Shown here piece after piece: positions 26,722 through 36,081 of a stretch of 64,000 nucleotides of DNA. Source of the DNA: Muribaculum sp. GTDB taxonomy: Bacteria; Bacillota; Clostridia; Lachnospirales; Lachnospiraceae. The translations under genes and the position numbers were made by a program. Numbering within the stretch: the first letter of the stretch is position 1; the number at the start of each line of letters is the position of its first letter. A model generated the notes under the pieces. That model had not been told where the DNA came from, made no database searches, and worked only from the letters and a program-made list of their open reading frames with translations. The DNA is taken from the NCBI GenBank assembly GCA_023663505.1, contig JAMPHH010000001.1, positions 57,878-121,877 of the forward strand, in the 5' to 3' direction.

Positions 26722-26937
26722 ATTCTTGCAAGAACAAATAACATTAATTTGAATTTCGTGAAACAAGGCATATCTAAGTGCATTTCCGGCGTTTCGCCAG
26801 AGATTCATCTATTACAAATATGGCGGGCGACGGGAAGAAACGTGGCGGGATATCATTTCGCGGGAAAGTATGCGACGAGGTATCACGCTGCGGGACTCAC
26901 TCAACCGTTTCGCCCTCCGAGAAAAGGGAGGAGAAAT

Positions 26938-27861
26938 ATGGAGAGTACCAAAGAGTCAAAGGATCTTGTGGAGAAAAATTTCATGGCGTTTCCTGATATA
27001 GCCGCAGATGTTATCAATGCCCTGCTTTATGAGGGGACCAAGGTAGTGCAGGCGGAGAGTCTCTTGCCTGCTTCCACGGAGACGCTGTATTCCGGCGGCG
27101 GTGAAGGAAAGCTGCGCAATCAGTACGAGGATCTGGCAAAGTATGAGATGCAGGACGGAAGGGTGAGCGTAGTCTATCTGTTCGCTAACCAGTCTACGGT
27201 GGATTATCGCATGGTTCTGCGAGGGGCGGGCTATGTTGGCGGTGTGTACAGGGAGCAGTATGAGGGGAAGCACCCTGATGTAGCACCGGTAATTGAAATA
27301 GTGCTGTACTGGGGAACGGGGCAGTGGAATGCTGCCAGAGATTTACATCAAATGTTCCGTCGAAAGAAGATCTCTTCTGAGGTGTGGCAGTATGTGGACG
27401 ACATTAAGCTTCGCGTGTGGGAGATGCGTCATCTCCCGCCTGAGATAAGGGAGCTGTTCAACAGCGATATGCGTATTGTGTTGGACTATCTGGCAGAAGG
27501 GGAGAGCTACCGCTCGGACAGACCAGTGGTGCACAAGGAAGCGTTGGTCAAGATGCTGCGTGTGCTCTCAGGGGACGGTGACGTGACGGATACGGAGAAG
27601 ATTTTACAAGAGATGGATATCAGGGAGGAGGACGAGATAACTATGTGTGAATTATTTGACCAGTATATCAGGAAGGGGCGCACAGAAGGGCTTGCTCAGG
27701 GGCATCGTGAGGGGCGCGAGGAAGGAATCAGGATTTTTATTCTGGACAATATGGAGGAAGGCAAGTCAAGTGAAACTATCGTGGAAAAGCTCTGCAGGAG
27801 ATTTTCTTTAGATATGGGTTCCGCCCAAGCATACTACAATACATATGGTGCAAGAGTGTAA
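26938..27861 (+). CDS. Rpn-family recombination-promoting nuclease/putative transposase
   Basis: A 307-residue protein of the PD-(D/E)xK nuclease-transposase group. The N-terminal nuclease part holds LRNQYEDLAKYEM followed by VSVVYLFANQSTVDYRMVLR, the family pattern of an acidic strand and Gln-x-x-x-Asp-Tyr-x-Met-x-x-Arg. The C-terminal tail has TEGLAQGHREGREEGI, the charged Gly-Arg/Glu repeat that ends many Rpn proteins. The ribosome site is GGGAGGAGAAAT. Rpn proteins promote RecA-independent recombination in Escherichia coli; the role here is unproven. A partial second copy of the C-terminal part follows directly. Confidence 0.8.
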   Translation: MESTKESKDLVEKNFMAFPDIAADVINALLYEGTKVVQAESLLPASTETLYSGGGEGKLRNQYEDLAKYEMQDGRVSVVYLFANQSTVDYRMVLRGAGYVGGVYREQYEGKHPDVAPVIEIVLYWGTGQWNAARDLHQMFRRKKISSEVWQYVDDIKLRVWEMRHLPPEIRELFNSDMRIVLDYLAEGESYRSDRPVVHKEALVKMLRVLSGDGDVTDTEKILQEMDIREEDEITMCELFDQYIRKGRTEGLAQGHREGREEGIRIFILDNMEEGKSSETIVEKLCRRFSLDMGSAQAYYNTYGARV

Positions 27862-27898
27862 AAACTTAAAATAACATGCGTTACAGTTGGGCTAGGGA

Positions 27899-28318
27899 GT
27901 GTTTACCTGCGATATGCGTATTGTATTGGACTATCTGGCAGAAGGGGAGAGCTACCGCTCGGACAGACCCGTGGTTCACAAGGAAGCGTTGGTCAAGATG
28001 CTGCGTGTGCTCTCAGGGGACAACGACGTGACGGACACGGAGAAGATTTTACAAGAGATGGATATCAGGGAGGAGGACGAGATAACCATGTGTGAATTAT
28101 TTGATCAGTATATCAGGAAGGGACGTACAGAAGGTCTTGAGCAGGGGCGCCAAGAGGGACGTCGTGAGGGCCGCGAGGAAGGAATCCGAAATTTTATCAT
28201 GGACAATATGGAGGAAGGCAAGTCAAGTGAAACTATCGTGGAAAAGCTCTGCAGGAGATTTTCCTTAGATATGGGTTCCGCCCAAGCATACTACAATACA
28301 TACAGTACAAGCGTGTAA
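27899..28318 (+). pseudogene. Partial tandem copy of the Rpn C-terminal region
   Basis: About 400 bases (from 27911) repeat 27466-27861 at roughly 95 percent identity by eye. The copy lacks the whole N-terminal nuclease region. It carries extra bases that lengthen the Gly-Arg/Glu repeat (EQGRQEGRREGREEG). A GTG at 27899 or ATG at 27914 could start it, with only a weak GGGAG nearby. It is probably a remnant of duplication or recombination; expression as a free C-terminal piece is possible. Confidence 0.7.
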
Positions 28319-28370
28319 AAGGTTGAGAAAGGCATATCACGTCTGTATTGGTAGCTGCCCGCTAAGCGGG

Positions 28371-29876
28371 TCAGCACAATGGCGCGAAGATCCTGAGTAT
28401 TCCATCGAAAATCCAATGCCAAAGACCTTCTTTCATATCATCTAAGGTTCTTTCCTGACACTGCGCGAGCGTGTTTTGGTAGTCGGTGTGAACACTGTCA
28501 ATCAATTTAGAACTGTAGAACACGGAATTGCATTCAAAGTGCAGGAACAGGCTGCGATAGTCGAGATTCACGGTTCCCACGGTGGCTATTTTGTCATCAC
28601 AGATACAGGCTTTGGCATGGACGAAGCCCGGGGTGTATTCGTAGATTTTGACGCCCGCCGTGAGTAGCGGTCGATAATAGCTTCTCGAAAGCCTGTAAAT
28701 CAGCTTCTTATCGGGGATTCCCGGCATGATAATGCGCACGTCAACGCCCCTGCGGGCAGCGCGGACAAAGGCGTCCATGAGCGTGTCCCCAAGCATCAGA
28801 TACGGTGTGTAGAACCATACATAGTGCTCTGCCTGTGAAAGCAGCTCGCAGTAAAGCGTGTTGCTTGCAGGCTCGTCATTCATGGGTGAATCATAGTAGG
28901 AGAAAATATACCCGTCATTGTCTGCACTGCTCACCCCTGTCTCCAAGCATGTGAGGGGGATTTTGTCGGGGGAGAAGGTGTTCCAGAATTCCATGAACAT
29001 GTAGGTATAGCCGTATACGCCCTCGCCCGTGATCTTAAAACCGATATCCTTCCAGTGTCCGTGAGGGTGGGTGACATTGATGTACTCGTCAGAGATATTT
29101 ACCCCTCCGCTGAAGGCGGTTTTGCCATCAATCACCATGATCTTTCTGTGATCGCGGTTGTTGAGCTGCCCCTTTATAAAGATAAGGGGATTAAATGGTA
29201 TGCATTTGATGCCTTTGTCGATAAGTTTTTTGACATTTTTGGCGGAATAGGTCGCAATGCTTCCCAAATCATCATACATGACCCTTACGTCAACGCCCGC
29301 GGCGGCTTTTCGGGCGAGGATTTCCGTGAGGGTGTCCCAGAAGGTACCCTCCATAATGATAAAATATTCTATAAATATGAACTTTTCCGCCTTTTCCAGT
29401 TCAACGCGCATATCCGCAAACATATCTTCCCCGAGGGGATAGTAGGTGGCGGAACCGTTGCGGACAGGCTGAAAGCCCGTGATTTTGCGCATGTAATCAA
29501 AGGTCTGCGCTGCTCTCTTATCTTCTTGGAAAAGCTTGGAAAGCGCTTTGTCATCTTGTTTTATGGGCATTTCATCTCGTGTCTTTGCCAGCTTTCTGCC
29601 CAATGCCCTTCCGGTATTCTTGTTGCCCATAAACATGTATAATACAGCACCGAGGAGCGGGAACAACAGCATGATCATGAGCCATAGGATTTTGTACGAG
29701 CCCTCGTCGCGTTTGCTGATGATATATATGGTAAAAAGAAATGCCAGCACGGAGACGATCGCCGTGAGCAGCGTCGCGTAATTGCTTAAGAAGCCTATGA
29801 TCAGCAGATACCAGAGCGCCTGAATGACCAGTGCGGGGACAATGGAAACAATTCGCGTGATTACTTTTTTTATCAT
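28371..29876 (-). CDS. cls: Cardiolipin synthase
   Basis: A 501-residue membrane enzyme of the phospholipase D superfamily that makes cardiolipin from two phosphatidylglycerols. Two N-terminal membrane helices (about 10-30, 35-55, with a further hydrophobic stretch to 85) are followed by two HKD motifs: NRDHRKIMVIDG near 240 and HAKACICDDKIATVG near 418, each with the downstream GG or N(L)D pattern. Length matches the family (480-510). ATG at 29876 is nine bases after GAGGAGG; a TTG six codons upstream would put that site inside the gene and was rejected. Confidence 0.93.
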   Translation of the reverse strand: MIKKVITRIVSIVPALVIQALWYLLIIGFLSNYATLLTAIVSVLAFLFTIYIISKRDEGSYKILWLMIMLLFPLLGAVLYMFMGNKNTGRALGRKLAKTRDEMPIKQDDKALSKLFQEDKRAAQTFDYMRKITGFQPVRNGSATYYPLGEDMFADMRVELEKAEKFIFIEYFIIMEGTFWDTLTEILARKAAAGVDVRVMYDDLGSIATYSAKNVKKLIDKGIKCIPFNPLIFIKGQLNNRDHRKIMVIDGKTAFSGGVNISDEYINVTHPHGHWKDIGFKITGEGVYGYTYMFMEFWNTFSPDKIPLTCLETGVSSADNDGYIFSYYDSPMNDEPASNTLYCELLSQAEHYVWFYTPYLMLGDTLMDAFVRAARRGVDVRIIMPGIPDKKLIYRLSRSYYRPLLTAGVKIYEYTPGFVHAKACICDDKIATVGTVNLDYRSLFLHFECNSVFYSSKLIDSVHTDYQNTLAQCQERTLDDMKEGLWHWIFDGILRIFAPLC

Positions 29877-29963
29877 AGGACAGTACCTCCTCAAGCATTA
29901 ATCTTCTATATACCTTAACACATTTAATGGAGATGTCAAGTGTTTAGTTCGTGTAGAAAATGC

Positions 29964-29992
29964 TTGCTTGTGTCCTGTGGAATCTGTATAAT
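29964..29992 (+). promoter_or_regulatory. Promoter of the 30072 gene and the polygalacturonase
   Basis: TTGCTT, a 17-base spacer and TATAAT. Confidence 0.55.
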
Positions 29993-30071
29993 GAAAGAAG
30001 AATAATTTGGACGTAAAAATAATTTGCAAATTTCAATAGAAAAATTTCAATAGAAAGAGAGGGTATGGGTG

Positions 30072-30596
30072 ATGGAGTTGAAGGACAAATTGCAGGCGGC
30101 TTTGCAGGCTGTTGAGAGCGGCAATGCGCAGGGGGCGCAGGAGGTCGTGGCAGCTTTGAAGGCGCTGCCGAGAACCGCGGAGCAGGTGTTTGACCTAAGC
30201 GGCGCGGACAAAGATGTGTGGGAGGCGGCAAGGCTTGCCTATCCTGTGTATGTGGCTTACGAGACCTCCTGTAACAAGAAGGAGGGGTATCCGGATCTGA
30301 TCGCGCAGATGCGCGCGTGGAATGGGATCTTGCAGAAGGATTACAGCTTTGACCATGCGGCGAAGGCGGCGGATATGTGGATACATACCATTCAGTACAT
30401 GAGTCCGGAGATTTACGAGTATTACAGGGAGCTTCTGGATATTTTCAAGGAAAATGTGCGCAAGACACTGGATAAATTCTACGGCGAGGGCAGCGGCGAC
30501 AAGAGCGGGGAGACCGCAAAGCTGTTTCGTGCGGCAGTGCTGCAGGCGTGTGAGGCGGATATTTTGTTGGCGGAGAAGTATGAAAATCGTGTTTGA
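30072..30596 (+). CDS. Hypothetical helical protein upstream of the polygalacturonase
   Basis: 174 residues, predicted mostly alpha-helical, cytoplasmic (no signal peptide or membrane segment). The first half has alanine-rich helices (LQAALQAVESGNAQGAQEV), and the middle is aromatic (AYPVYVAYETSCNKKEGYPD, WNGILQKDYSFDHAAKAADMWIHT). This resembles helical repeats of carbohydrate-active proteins, but I cannot name a family. The start is ATG at 30072 with AGAGGG upstream. It is 67 bases ahead of the GH28 gene and shares a promoter with it, so a role in pectin-fragment use is plausible but unproven. Confidence 0.6.
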   Translation: MELKDKLQAALQAVESGNAQGAQEVVAALKALPRTAEQVFDLSGADKDVWEAARLAYPVYVAYETSCNKKEGYPDLIAQMRAWNGILQKDYSFDHAAKAADMWIHTIQYMSPEIYEYYRELLDIFKENVRKTLDKFYGEGSGDKSGETAKLFRAAVLQACEADILLAEKYENRV

Positions 30597-30663
30597 ATGT
30601 AGTATTGCTTGGGCAATCGGAGTATGAGCAGACCGCAGGGGCGGCAGATAGGAGACAAAATTC

Positions 30664-32244
30664 ATGGAAATTGTGAAAATAATGAGCACGGCGAGAAGCG
30701 CGACAATCGAGATTAAGGACGGGGGCAGGCATTTTACCAAGAAGCCCTATGTGGTTGAGATCAACGGGGCGAAATATGGCGTTACGAATCAGACAATCAC
30801 CTCGCTTTTTGAGTTACAGCCGGACAGCGCGCAGCATGTTGAGGTGTACGAGTGTACCGACGAGGCGACGGCGGCGAAGGGCGGGAAGCTTGGTGAGGTG
30901 ACTTTTCGGACGGATTATGAGTTTGTGACGTTGAATGTGAAGAAATTTGGCGCAAAGGGGGACGGTGAGCATGACGACACTCACTTTATCCAAGCGGCAA
31001 TCATGGCTTGTCCCACCAATAGCAGAGTGTATTTTCCGGCGGGAACTTACAGGATTACCAGTTTGTTTCTCAAGAGCCACATCAGGATAGAGCTTGCGGA
31101 GGGGGCGGAGCTTCTCGCATTCACGGAGCGGGAGAAATTTCCCACCTTTCCGGGAATGATTGAGAGCTATGACGAGAAGGACGAGTACAATCTTGGGACA
31201 TGGGAGGGGAATCCCCTGCCTATGTTCTCAGGCATTATCTGCGGTATCGGCGCGGAGGACGTGGTGATCTACGGGCGCGGCACGATCAACGGCAACGCTT
31301 CCAAGGAGAACTGGTGGAACAATCCCAAGGTTATGAATATCGCGTTCAGACCCAGATTGTTCTTTATCAGCGGCTGTAAGAATGTCACACTGCAGGGTGT
31401 GAAGTTCTGTAATTCCCCTTCGTGGACGCTGCACCCGTATTTTAGTGATAATCTGCGCTTTATCGGGCTGACGGTGCAGAATCCTTCGGATTCCCCCAAC
31501 ACGGACGGGTTAGACCCTGAATCCTGCAAGAATGTGGAGATCCTCGGCGTGCGCTTTTCCTTGGGTGATGACTGTATCGCGGTAAAGAGCGGTAAGATCT
31601 ATATGGGGAAGAAGCATAAGACGCCTTCGGAGAATGTGCATGTCCGCCAGTGTCTAATGGAGAACGGGCACGGCGCGGTGACGCTTGGCAGCGAGATGGC
31701 GGGCGGCGTGGTGAATCTGACGGTGGAGGACTGTATTTTCCGACACACGGACAGGGGGCTGCGCATCAAGACCCGCAGGGGGCGCGGCAAGGACGCGATC
31801 CTGAGCAATATCACCTTCCGTAACCTGACGTTGGATCATGTGATGACGCCGTTGGTGGTCAATGCCTTTTATTTCTGTGATCCGGACGGCAAGACCCGGT
31901 ATGTGCAGTCGAGAGACCCTTATCCCGTGGACGATAAGACGCCCGCGATCAAGAAGATGGTGTTTGAAAATATGGAATGCACGAATTGTCATGTGGCGGC
32001 GGGTTATTTTGACGGCTTGCCCGAGGCGAAGATCGAGGAGATTTATATGAAAAATATCTCCATCAGCTATGCGGAGGACGCCAAATGTGACGTGCCTGCG
32101 ATGTCCGAGGGCGTGGAAAAGAGCAGCAAGAGGGGGCTTTTTGCGAGGAACGTGGCAAGGCTGACATTGGACAATGTGAAGATTGACGGTCAGGTGGGCG
32201 AGGCCTACGAGCTGATTGGCGTGGACGATTTGGAGCAGATATAG
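30664..32244 (+). CDS. Glycoside hydrolase family 28, intracellular polygalacturonase-like
   Basis: A 526-residue right-handed beta-helix enzyme. The GH28 signature set is complete: NTDGLDPES near 278, GDDCIAVKSG near 300, GHGAVTLGSE near 335 and RIKTRRGRG near 366. The aspartates of NTD and GDD are the catalytic acids. An N-terminal domain (about 1-95) precedes the LNVKKFGAKGDGEHDDT pectate-lyase-like start of the helix. There is no signal peptide, so it probably cleaves imported oligogalacturonides, releasing galacturonate for the Uxa pathway. The preference (exo or rhamnogalacturonan) cannot be read from sequence. The ribosome site is GGAGAC. Confidence 0.92.
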   Translation: MEIVKIMSTARSATIEIKDGGRHFTKKPYVVEINGAKYGVTNQTITSLFELQPDSAQHVEVYECTDEATAAKGGKLGEVTFRTDYEFVTLNVKKFGAKGDGEHDDTHFIQAAIMACPTNSRVYFPAGTYRITSLFLKSHIRIELAEGAELLAFTEREKFPTFPGMIESYDEKDEYNLGTWEGNPLPMFSGIICGIGAEDVVIYGRGTINGNASKENWWNNPKVMNIAFRPRLFFISGCKNVTLQGVKFCNSPSWTLHPYFSDNLRFIGLTVQNPSDSPNTDGLDPESCKNVEILGVRFSLGDDCIAVKSGKIYMGKKHKTPSENVHVRQCLMENGHGAVTLGSEMAGGVVNLTVEDCIFRHTDRGLRIKTRRGRGKDAILSNITFRNLTLDHVMTPLVVNAFYFCDPDGKTRYVQSRDPYPVDDKTPAIKKMVFENMECTNCHVAAGYFDGLPEAKIEEIYMKNISISYAEDAKCDVPAMSEGVEKSSKRGLFARNVARLTLDNVKIDGQVGEAYELIGVDDLEQI

Positions 32245-32361
32245 GGTGACGGTTCAGGCACGCGGCATCAACGTTGCAGTTCGGCGAAAGGCTGAACCGC
32301 AATGCTTAGGGCGTTTGACAACGGGATTGCGAGTAACGTAAAAAAGGAGAGACAGGGGATA

Positions 32362-33216
32362 ATGTCTATTGAAGTGACTATCAGGCAAAAGGGGATACTT
32401 AAGAAGCCGTTGCCCTTGGACGTGATTCTTGGGGAAAGCCTAAAATACGGAGATTATGACGGCGTTCGACTGGAATTTGATAAGCTGGGGGAGACAGAGT
32501 TTGTTGTCTATAACTCTGCGCATATTGGCAGGGGATTCAGCGTGGTTTGGAAAAAGGGCGAAAAACACAAGGTGGATTTAAGACTGCTCACGCCTTCCAG
32601 TGACGAGGAGATAGAGGATTTCTATGAGTGTGTCAACCGAATTGCCGCGTTTTGGTCAAACAGTGCGATAGAGGTAGACGGGACGCCCCAAAGCCTTGAG
32701 GAGTGCTTGGCAGGAAAAGAGCATATGCTTCGGTGGAATCGGGATATTATTGCCAGTCTGGGAGAGGAAAGGAGCCTCGCTCAGGCGCCCCTTGTTTTGC
32801 CGTGCGCATTCTGGTTTATCTCTCTTTCGGCAGAGGATTTAAAGAGAGTATCCCAAGGCTCAGAGGTATTTCGGGACTATATACACGAGAAACAAAATAT
32901 AGATGTATATTATGCCATGCCCCATTTTTATAGGGACGAACAGGGTATTTTCGGGTCTTATGCCTATACGGAGAATACAGAGAGCATATTTCCCACAAAG
33001 GCGGAGCTTCCCTTTTGGGCGGATAAGTCGATTCATGTGTACAGATGGGAGATTGCTCTGTTCTCCATTACGGAGGACGCGGTGATAGGAAGCATTGACT
33101 ACGAGCAGTTTTTAAAGATCATTCCCGAGGACAAAAAGCAGCCCTATGATGCAGAACATTTGTTGATAGCGTCCTTGGACTTGGCATTGCTAAAGCAGAT
33201 GGCAGGAGTAGGTTGA
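32362..33216 (+). CDS. Hypothetical protein
   Basis: 284 residues without signal peptide or membrane helix. The start MSIEVTIRQKG lies after AAGGAGAGACAGGGGATA; an upstream in-frame reading was rejected. The protein has a beta-rich first half (DGVRLEFDKLGETEFVVYNS, GRGFSVVWKKGEKHKVDLRL) and a DYIHEKQNIDVYYAMPHFYRD region. I do not recognise the family. Its stop codon lies inside the first hairpin of a repeat at 33208-33317. Confidence 0.65.
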   Translation: MSIEVTIRQKGILKKPLPLDVILGESLKYGDYDGVRLEFDKLGETEFVVYNSAHIGRGFSVVWKKGEKHKVDLRLLTPSSDEEIEDFYECVNRIAAFWSNSAIEVDGTPQSLEECLAGKEHMLRWNRDIIASLGEERSLAQAPLVLPCAFWFISLSAEDLKRVSQGSEVFRDYIHEKQNIDVYYAMPHFYRDEQGIFGSYAYTENTESIFPTKAELPFWADKSIHVYRWEIALFSITEDAVIGSIDYEQFLKIIPEDKKQPYDAEHLLIASLDLALLKQMAGVG

Positions 33217-33317
33217 AAAATCATAGATTTTTCAATCAGAAATTTGTGCTTGCGCCCAAATTTCCGGATTGCGGCAAGAATGGGGATTAGGTTGAAAATC
33301 AAAGATTTTTCAACCGG
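33208..33317 (+). repeat. Dispersed palindromic repeat, copy 1
   Basis: Contains two stems of the form TTGAAAAATC-AT-AGATTTTTCAA, joined by TTGCGGCAAGAAT. About 80 bases (33208-33290) are nearly identical to 55527-55609; a shorter inverted relative is at 62696-62788. It begins within the last codons of the preceding gene. Confidence 0.75.
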
Positions 33318-33412
33318 CACTTTGTGTCTGCGCGCTGCAAAGTCAAAAATGACTTGACACAAAGCTGCCCAACATAGTTGAAACTTGAGCAGCGCAGAAA
33401 TGAGGTATAAAT

Positions 33413-34249
33413 ATGCAATTAGGAATCCGTTTACATGACACGAAGAAGCTTCCGTTTGAGGAGCGTATTGCAGATGTGCAGCAATTGGGCTTTAAGTGCG
33501 GGCATCTGGCGTTGGCAAAGGTGATTGATGAATTTCCGACCGCGGACGAGGCTTTGACGCCGGGACTTGCAATGTATATCAGGAATGTGTTCGCCAGAAA
33601 CAATGTGGATATCGCAGTGCTGGGCTGTTATCTGAACCTTGCGAACCCGAACCCTGAGAAGCTGGCGCAGATCACCCACCGCTACATGGCGCATATACGT
33701 TTCGCCTCATGGCTGGGCTGCGGGGTGGTGGGCACGGAGACAGGTGCACCCAATGAGACTTACACGCATGTACCTGAATGTCACGGAGAGGAGGCGCTGC
33801 AGACCTTTATCAAGAATCTACGTCCCGTGGTGAAATATGCGGAGCAGATGGGTGTGGTGATGGCGATCGAGCCTGTGTGGAAGCATATCGTCTGCAATCC
33901 TGCCAGAGCGAGAAGGGTTCTTGACGAGATAGCTTCGCCCAATTTACAGATTATCCTAGATCCCGTGAACCTGTTGGATATCTGCAATTATAAGGATCAG
34001 GTCGCCATCGTGGACGAGGCAATCGAGGTACTGGGAGCGGACGTGGCTATGGTACATTTGAAGGATTTTGTGGTGGAGGGCGACAAGCTGGTGTCCGTGG
34101 GTGCGGGACTGGGACAGATGGATTACACCTCTGTCATCAAGTTTATGAAGACCAGAAAACCCTTTATCCATGCAACGTTGGAGAATACCACGCCGGAGAA
34201 CAATCTGCAGGTGAAGGCGTTTATCCAAAAGCTGTATGATGAAGCCTGA
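33413..34249 (+). CDS. Sugar phosphate isomerase/epimerase-like TIM-barrel protein
   Basis: 278 residues of the AP-endonuclease-2 / xylose-isomerase-like TIM-barrel family. Typical pieces are LGIRLHD (first strand), GTETGAPNETYTHVPEC (metal-side loop), VVMAIEPVWKHIVCNP (Glu ligand), LQIILDPVNLLDI (Asp ligand) and MVHLKDFVVEGDK. These supply the Glu-Asp-His metal set of the superfamily. The likely job is isomerising or epimerising a ketose, but the substrate is unknown; the nearby pectin genes hint at a sugar acid. It has no obvious co-transcribed partner with a close spacing. The ribosome site is weak (GAGGT). Confidence 0.85.
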   Translation: MQLGIRLHDTKKLPFEERIADVQQLGFKCGHLALAKVIDEFPTADEALTPGLAMYIRNVFARNNVDIAVLGCYLNLANPNPEKLAQITHRYMAHIRFASWLGCGVVGTETGAPNETYTHVPECHGEEALQTFIKNLRPVVKYAEQMGVVMAIEPVWKHIVCNPARARRVLDEIASPNLQIILDPVNLLDICNYKDQVAIVDEAIEVLGADVAMVHLKDFVVEGDKLVSVGAGLGQMDYTSVIKFMKTRKPFIHATLENTTPENNLQVKAFIQKLYDEA

Positions 34250-34297
34250 TCATATAATCGTGCGGGAGTGTCGGCGGGAGAGGACTGGGGCATATAA

Positions 34298-35116
34298 ATG
34301 AAGAAATACTTGTTACCAATTATTATGCTGACAACTTTTGAAACAATAGCGATTGTTCTTTGGCTGGCAATGGACAACTTGTTTTACCTGTTTAACTTTA
34401 GTTATATTGGTCTTTCTATTACATTGGGTATCTTTTTATATACTCAAAAATATAAACACGCAAGACGTGTGACACAGCTTTTAGTCGGGCTGTATATGAT
34501 GGTTTACTTAGGGCTGATTTGCAATGAAAATATGCAGATTGAAGGATTTTGGTATTATCTTTTTACAGGCGTATTTGAAGCCGCGACTATTCACTATGCG
34601 GTCGCAAAAATTTTTGGACCATTGCTTTTTGGCAGAGGCTGGTGCGGATATGCCTGTTGGACAGCGATGGTGCTTGACTTTCTGCCTTACAAAATACCCT
34701 GTCAGCCAAGAAAGAAAATCGGGTGGATTCGCTATATTACATTTGCAATCTCACTTGTATTTGTCTCCTGCTTGTTTCTTGCTCATGTCGGCAATATTGA
34801 GAAAATTATGTTTGTGGCATTTATCATTGGAAATCTATTGTATTATGCGATTGGGATTGGATTGGCATTTGTATTCAAAGACAACAGGGCTTTTTGCAAG
34901 TATATATGTCCAATTACTGTATTTCTAAAGCCTATGAGTTACTTTTCTCTGCTCAGGATAAAGTGCGACAAAGACAAATGTATTTCCTGTGGTAAGTGTA
35001 AGCAGGTGTGTCCAATGAATGTAGATGTGACCGATAATTCAAGGAAAAGAAAAAACGGGACGGAATGCATTCTCTGTTTTGAGTGTGTAAAAAGCTGTCC
35101 AAAGGGCGCCTTGTAA
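34298..35116 (+). CDS. Polyferredoxin-type membrane protein (NapH/NosR-like)
   Basis: A 272-residue protein with about five membrane helices (8-28, 33-50, 58-78, 145-165, 170-190) and a cytoplasmic C-terminus with two 4Fe-4S clusters: CISCGKCKQVCP and CILCFECVKSCP. A conserved GRGWCGYACW motif lies after the third helix; the related NapH and NosR families have GRGWCGxxCPxG, so here the last CP is CW. Such proteins carry electrons to or from membrane oxidoreductases. The gene is markedly AT-rich compared with the neighbours and stands alone, suggesting acquisition by transfer. The redox partner is unknown. Confidence 0.85.
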   Translation: MKKYLLPIIMLTTFETIAIVLWLAMDNLFYLFNFSYIGLSITLGIFLYTQKYKHARRVTQLLVGLYMMVYLGLICNENMQIEGFWYYLFTGVFEAATIHYAVAKIFGPLLFGRGWCGYACWTAMVLDFLPYKIPCQPRKKIGWIRYITFAISLVFVSCLFLAHVGNIEKIMFVAFIIGNLLYYAIGIGLAFVFKDNRAFCKYICPITVFLKPMSYFSLLRIKCDKDKCISCGKCKQVCPMNVDVTDNSRKRKNGTECILCFECVKSCPKGAL

Positions 35117-35162
35117 GTATCAATTTCCGCAAAAATTTCCACAAAAATTCCACAAAAAGTTA

Positions 35163-35191
35163 TTGACAACCGCCAATAATTCATGTATTAT
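35163..35191 (+). promoter_or_regulatory. Promoter upstream of the Uma2 gene
   Basis: TTGACA, a 17-base spacer and TATTAT, giving a leader of about 140 bases. The leader has a GCAGAG/CTCTGC hairpin just before the start. Confidence 0.6.
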
Positions 35192-35335
35192 AAACCCATA
35201 AGGGTAATCTATGAGACGTGCATTCTGCGTATTCTGCACTATCCGGCATTTCTGCCATATTACTCAAATAACAACTAACAAGGGCAGAGGTGTTTGAAAA
35301 TGTCTCTGCTGTCAAAGGACAAAGGAGGCAATTTT

Positions 35336-35932
35336 ATGGAAGCAAGAAGCTTGGATTTTATGGAGATCTTGGGAGGAAATCAAATGAAAAAGACATACAC
35401 GGTGGCGGACATCTTGGCGTTGCCGGACGGCGTGCGCGCCGAGCTGTTGGACGGGGAGATGTTCATGATGGCTTCCCCCACGAATATGCATCAGGCGATT
35501 CTCGGCTGGATGCATTTGGAGATTGCCAATCATATCCGCGCCAAAAAGGGAAAATGCAGGGTGAGATTGTCTCCCTATGCGGTCTTTTTGATGAATGATG
35601 ACAAGAATTATGTGGAGCCTGACCTCTTGGTGATGTGTGACCCTGAGCGAATTGAGAAGGACGGCGTTCACGGCGCTGTGGACTGGGCGGTGGAGATTGT
35701 GTCCCCTTCGAGTAGGACAATGGATTACAAGCGCAAGGTGGCGGCTTACGAGCGGGCAGGCGTAAAGGAATATTGGATCATAGACCCACAGAAGAAGGCG
35801 GTACTTGTATACAATTTGGAGCAGGGCTGGACGCCGACAACTTATTCTTTTGAAGATTGTGTGCCCTCCGCAATCGTGAAGGAGCTGACGATTGATTTTG
35901 CCAAGCTGGTGGAGGAATGGGATAACATATAA
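35336..35932 (+). CDS. Uma2-family (DUF820) endonuclease-like protein
   Basis: 198 residues. The Uma2/DUF820 pattern is clear: YTVADILALPDGVRAELLDGEM, a YVEPDLLVMCDP strand with the Glu-Pro-Asp core, then AVEIVSPSSRTMDYKRKVAAYERAGVKEYWIIDP. This is a PD-(D/E)xK nuclease fold widely found in Cyanobacteria and Clostridia with no firmly known role. Two starts are possible: ATG at 35336 with AAAGGAGG, and ATG at 35384 with GGGAGGAAA; the second gives the usual family N-terminus, the first the stronger site. No partner gene is seen. Confidence 0.85.
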   Translation: MEARSLDFMEILGGNQMKKTYTVADILALPDGVRAELLDGEMFMMASPTNMHQAILGWMHLEIANHIRAKKGKCRVRLSPYAVFLMNDDKNYVEPDLLVMCDPERIEKDGVHGAVDWAVEIVSPSSRTMDYKRKVAAYERAGVKEYWIIDPQKKAVLVYNLEQGWTPTTYSFEDCVPSAIVKELTIDFAKLVEEWDNI

Positions 35933-36081
35933 ATATCGGCTGTTATTGAAATGCCTTGAGATTTTACATAAAGCTGTTGACAACTGCGAAAAAAACCCTG
36001 AGATACAAAAGGCAGTTGCGCTCCTATGGCATGTTGTGGTATATTTTTTTATGTAAGCTCATAGAAGGGTGCGACGGCACA

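Noticed and set aside
28319..28370. Terminator between the Rpn copy and cls
   Set aside because: A GCTGCCCGC/GCGGGTCAGC stem is present but no T-run follows on either strand.
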